From an uncultured Alphaproteobacteria bacterium (GTDB lineage: Bacteria > Pseudomonadota > Alphaproteobacteria > HIMB59 > GCA-002718135): DNA of 64,000 nucleotides. Position 1 is the first letter of the stretch; each line of letters starts with the position of its first letter. The translations under genes were made by a program, and so were the position numbers. The stretch lies in NCBI GenBank assembly GCA_902560675.1, contig CACEMP010000001.1:62001-126000 (forward strand), written 5' to 3'. The notes beneath the pieces are model-generated. The model did no database searches. It had not been told where the DNA came from and saw only the letters and a program-made list of their open reading frames with translations. Of the stretch, positions 61,266 through 64,000 are shown piece after piece.

Positions 61266-61350
61266 TTTTTGAGATAATAAAGAGTATTTAAAGATATTTG
61301 AATAAAATAACCAGATTGAATTATTACTTATAATACCTAAATATTAAATA

Positions 61351-61926
61351 ATGTCTGAGTATTTAGAATCTATTATAAAAAGAGATCCTGCTGCAAGGAG
61401 TAAATTAAGCATTGTACTAACATATCCTGGTGTAAAATCAGTGTTTTTTCACAGAATAGCTTATCAATTGTGGAATTTAAATTTATACACTCTAGCAAGA
61501 ATTATTTCCCAATTTAGTCGTTTTTTAACAGGTATAGAAATTCATCCATCTGCAAAAATAGGTAAAAATTTATTTATTGATCATGGAATGGGTACAGTTA
61601 TTGGAGAGACAAGCGAAATTGGTGATAATGTAACTCTTTATCATGGTGTAACACTTGGAGGAATCAGTCCTGCTGAAAACTCTAATAATCAAAGAGATAC
61701 TAAAAGACATCCAACAATTGAAGATAATGTCATTATCGGTTGTGGTGCAAGTATTCTTGGTCCAATTATAATTGGAAATTGTGCAAGAGTCGGAGCCAAT
61801 ACTGTTGTTTTAAAAAATGTGCCCCCTTATGCAACAATGGTTGGTAATCCAGTCAAAAACATTAATATTAATAAAGATACATCATTTAATCCATATGGTG
61901 TAAGAGATATTGATGATAACAAATAA
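61351..61926 (+). CDS. cysE: Serine O-acetyltransferase
   Basis: A 191-residue left-handed beta-helix acetyltransferase of the short (EpsC/SrpH) CysE type. It has an N-terminal helical cap ([20 protein letters not shown]) and hexapeptide repeats: [40 protein letters not shown] and [20 protein letters not shown]. The catalytic histidine pair and LGG acyl-CoA contact are present. It converts serine and acetyl-CoA to O-acetylserine. Its gene overlaps the cysteine synthase gene by 14 bases, so product can pass directly to the partner enzyme. Confidence 0.93.
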   Translation: MSEYLESIIKRDPAARSKLSIVLTYPGVKSVFFHRIAYQLWNLNLYTLARIISQFSRFLTGIEIHPSAKIGKNLFIDHGMGTVIGETSEIGDNVTLYHGVTLGGISPAENSNNQRDTKRHPTIEDNVIIGCGASILGPIIIGNCARVGANTVVLKNVPPYATMVGNPVKNININKDTSFNPYGVRDIDDNK

Positions 61927-62911
61927 TGTTACTCAATTAATTGGTAACACTCCCCTAATAAAATTAAAATACCCTTCAGAGATTTCAGGTTGTGAAATAT
62001 ACGGTAAAGCTGAATTTATGAATCCAGCTGGTTCAGTGAAAGATAGAACAGCTCTTGGTATTATCGAGGATGCAGAAGAAAAAAAATTATTGGAACCAGG
62101 TGGAACTGTCGTTGAAGGTACTTTTGGGAACACAGGAATAGGCTTAGCGTTAGTTTGTAATGCAAAAAATTATAATCTAGAAATTGTAATGCCTAACATA
62201 ACCGTTCAATCTAAAAGAGATATACTCAAAAATATGGGAGCAAAACTTCATTTAGTTGATGCAAAACCATATTCCGATCCTGGTAACTATCAAAAAGTCT
62301 CGCAGCAATTAGCTAAAGATATTGAAAAACAAACAGGTAAAAAAACTTTTTGGGCTGGTCAATTTGAAAATTTAGCAAACTACAAATTTCATGAAAAAAC
62401 AACATCTGCAGAAATTTTTAAACAAACAGAAGGTAAAATAGATGGTTTCACATGTGCAATTGGAACTGGAGGAACTTTAACTGGTGTTAGTGTTGGGCTA
62501 AAATCAAAAAATAAAGAAATTATTATCGCTTGTACAGACTCACAAGGATCATCAATGTTTAATTATTTTAATAATGGCAAACCAGAAAAGAAAGGAGAGG
62601 AATCAATTACAGAAGGTATTGGACAAGCCAGAGTAACAAAAAATTTAGAAAATTGTCTTGTAGACCAATCATTTTTTATTTCTGATAAAGAATGTATGGA
62701 AATGCTATTTAAAATTATGAAAACAGATGGATTATTTCTAGGATTAAGTTCTGGGGTAAATATATGTGGTGCAGTAAAACTAGCTAAATCAATGGGTAAA
62801 GGGAAAAAAATTGTGACAATACTTTGTGATGATGCAAATAAATATTATGATAAAATGTTTAATAAAGAATATTTGATTTCCAAAAAATTACCTTATGCCG
62901 ATTGGATGTAA
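61913..62911 (+). CDS. cysK: Cysteine synthase (O-acetylserine sulfhydrylase-like)
   Basis: A 332-residue PLP fold-type II enzyme. The lysine is in [11 protein letters not shown] and the PLP-phosphate loop in [10 protein letters not shown]; the substrate loop is [12 protein letters not shown] (family SxTSGNTG, here with EGTFGNTG) and the C-terminal LGLSSGVN is typical. It replaces O-acetylserine acetate with sulfide. The F-G in place of S-G in the substrate loop resembles the CBS-like/plant-type side group, so cystathionine beta-synthase-type activity is a possible alternative. An in-frame TTG one codon earlier is not needed; I start at the ATG. Confidence 0.88.
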   Translation: MITNNVTQLIGNTPLIKLKYPSEISGCEIYGKAEFMNPAGSVKDRTALGIIEDAEEKKLLEPGGTVVEGTFGNTGIGLALVCNAKNYNLEIVMPNITVQSKRDILKNMGAKLHLVDAKPYSDPGNYQKVSQQLAKDIEKQTGKKTFWAGQFENLANYKFHEKTTSAEIFKQTEGKIDGFTCAIGTGGTLTGVSVGLKSKNKEIIIACTDSQGSSMFNYFNNGKPEKKGEESITEGIGQARVTKNLENCLVDQSFFISDKECMEMLFKIMKTDGLFLGLSSGVNICGAVKLAKSMGKGKKIVTILCDDANKYYDKMFNKEYLISKKLPYADWM

Positions 62912-62913
62912 TA

Positions 62914-64000
62914 ATGAAAAATAAAGATAAAAAATTTAATTCTAAAGTAATTCATTCAGGTCATGGCGCTGATGAAACTACGGGTGCTGTTATGCCCCCT
63001 ATTCATCTTTCATCAACTTTCAAACAAAATTCTCCTGGTGACTTTACTTATGAATATGCAAGAACAGGAAACCCAACAAGAGATATATTAGAGAAATTAT
63101 TAGTTGAATTGGAAGATGGTAAATTTGCTTATGCTTTTAGCTCAGGTATGGCTGCAATTTCTGCATTATCAGATGCTTTAGGTAAAAATTATTCAATTAT
63201 TTGTAGCGATGATGTTTATGGTGGAACAAGAAGAATATTTGATAAAATTAAAACAGTAAATCAAGATGTGGAAGTAACATATACCGATCTTAGTAAAGAA
63301 AATAATTGGCAAGGTCATCTAAAAGAAAATACAAAAATGATTTGGGTTGAGACACCCTCTAATCCATTACTAAAGATTATAGATATAAAGAAAATTAGAG
63401 AAAGCTTAAAAGATGATAATATCATTATAGTCTGTGATAATACTTTTGCATCACCCTATAATCAACAACCATTAAATACTGGAGCTGATGTTGTTATACA
63501 TTCCTCAACCAAGTATCTTGGAGGTCATTCAGATATAATCGGAGGTGCACTAATTATAAATGATAATAAAATTTTAGCTGATAAAATTAAATATATTCAA
63601 AATGCAGTTGGTGCAGTTCCCAGCCCCTTTGATTGTTATTTACTTATTCGATCAATTAAGACACTTGCTGTAAGAATGGAGAGGCACAATAATAATGCCT
63701 TAGAAATTGCTAATTATTTATTAAAACATCCTAAAATTAATAAGGTTTTTTATCCTGGATTAGAAAATAACCCAAGTTATGAAATTGCAAAAAAACAAAT
63801 GACTGGGTTTGGAGGAATATTATCAATTGAATTAATGGGTGATATTAATTCAGCAAAAAAATTTCTTGAAACAATTCAACTATTTACACTAGCAGAAAGT
63901 TTGGGTGGAGTTGAAAGTTTAATTGAGCATCCAGCTATAATGACACATGCATCCATTGATAAAAAAATTAGAGATGAATTAGGAATTTCTGATACACTAA
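62914..64000 (+). CDS. Cys/Met metabolism PLP enzyme (cystathionine gamma-lyase/synthase-like), 3' truncated
   Basis: 362 codons of a trans-sulfuration-family enzyme that continues past the right edge. Landmarks are MPPIHLSSTFKQ, YARTGNPTRDILEKLL, SSGMAAISAL, WVETPSNPL, VCDNTFASPYNQQPL and the PLP lysine in HSSTKYLGGHSDIIGGAL. It starts 2 bases after the cysteine synthase stop. Together with cysE and cysK it makes a cysteine, cystathionine or homocysteine interconversion operon. Lyase and synthase activities are not told apart by these motifs; in this gene order a gamma-lyase role in reverse trans-sulfuration is the best guess. Confidence 0.87.
   Translation, partial: MKNKDKKFNSKVIHSGHGADETTGAVMPPIHLSSTFKQNSPGDFTYEYARTGNPTRDILEKLLVELEDGKFAYAFSSGMAAISALSDALGKNYSIICSDDVYGGTRRIFDKIKTVNQDVEVTYTDLSKENNWQGHLKENTKMIWVETPSNPLLKIIDIKKIRESLKDDNIIIVCDNTFASPYNQQPLNTGADVVIHSSTKYLGGHSDIIGGALIINDNKILADKIKYIQNAVGAVPSPFDCYLLIRSIKTLAVRMERHNNNALEIANYLLKHPKINKVFYPGLENNPSYEIAKKQMTGFGGILSIELMGDINSAKKFLETIQLFTLAESLGGVESLIEHPAIMTHASIDKKIRDELGISDTL

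Overview
The window is very AT-rich (roughly 70 percent or more by eye), gene-dense and built of short operons with frequent 1-15 bp overlaps and few Shine-Dalgarno sequences. Gene content points to a free-living marine alphaproteobacterium with a streamlined genome. The markers are a DMSP demethylase-type GcvT protein, a bacterial phosphatidylcholine synthase, many EamA exporters, sulfatases beside a sugar ABC importer, a bactofilin, an AlkB-type hydroxylase and two photolyase-like proteins. A SAR11, HIMB59 or AEGEAN-169 type relative is my guess. No rRNA, tRNA or CRISPR array was seen, so the placement is inference.

Layout. 1-8.7 kb: end of a sulfotransferase-like gene, a class IV aminotransferase, an MFS carrier, a beta-hydroxyacid dehydrogenase, the DmdA-type demethylase, an EamA exporter, a DapA-family lyase and small membrane proteins. 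8.7-11.7 kb: a lone tyrosine recombinase with a palindrome in its upstream region, then a Sir2 deacylase and an AlkB-like membrane hydroxylase. 11.8-15.3 kb: a transglutaminase / alpha-E / circularly permuted ATP-grasp operon whose leader holds two tandem glnA-type glutamine riboswitch aptamers. 16.4-17.8 kb: a voltage-gated channel and a bactofilin with unusual leader and 3' structures. 17.8-22.6 kb: a complete urease operon ureDABCEFG, followed in the same direction by an M29 aminopeptidase. 24-29 kb: small membrane proteins, phosphatidylcholine synthase, a Nudix hydrolase and a photolyase-related protein.

29.2-38.9 kb: a SlyB-type lipoprotein, a secreted EF-hand protein, a ceramidase-like enzyme, a GNAT-like protein, a renalase-like FAD protein, an aminotransferase, a zinc peptidase and a large three-part fusion (two cyclic-nucleotide-binding-like domains, a PlsC-like acyltransferase and an SGNH hydrolase). 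39-47 kb: YjbQ, a small ABM-like protein, a cupin, an aldo/keto reductase, a phytanoyl-CoA dioxygenase, a histone-deacetylase-like amidohydrolase and three EamA exporters. 47-55 kb: a PHP/DUF3604-type protein, two type I sulfatases and a sugar ABC importer lacking its ATPase. 55-61 kb: small proteins, a second photolyase-like protein, an ABC-2 exporter, a second PhyH dioxygenase and a bile-acid-symporter-family carrier. 61-64 kb: a cysE, cysteine synthase and Cys/Met PLP-enzyme operon cut by the right edge.

The clearest system-level signal is nitrogen. Tandem glutamine-sensing RNAs control an amidoligase-type ATP-grasp operon, and urease lies about 2.5 kb from those RNAs. The second is the cNMP-binding / acyltransferase / SGNH fusion, which looks like a self-contained regulated lipid-modifying enzyme. 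The third is a sulfated-glycan or sulfate-ester uptake and degradation locus.
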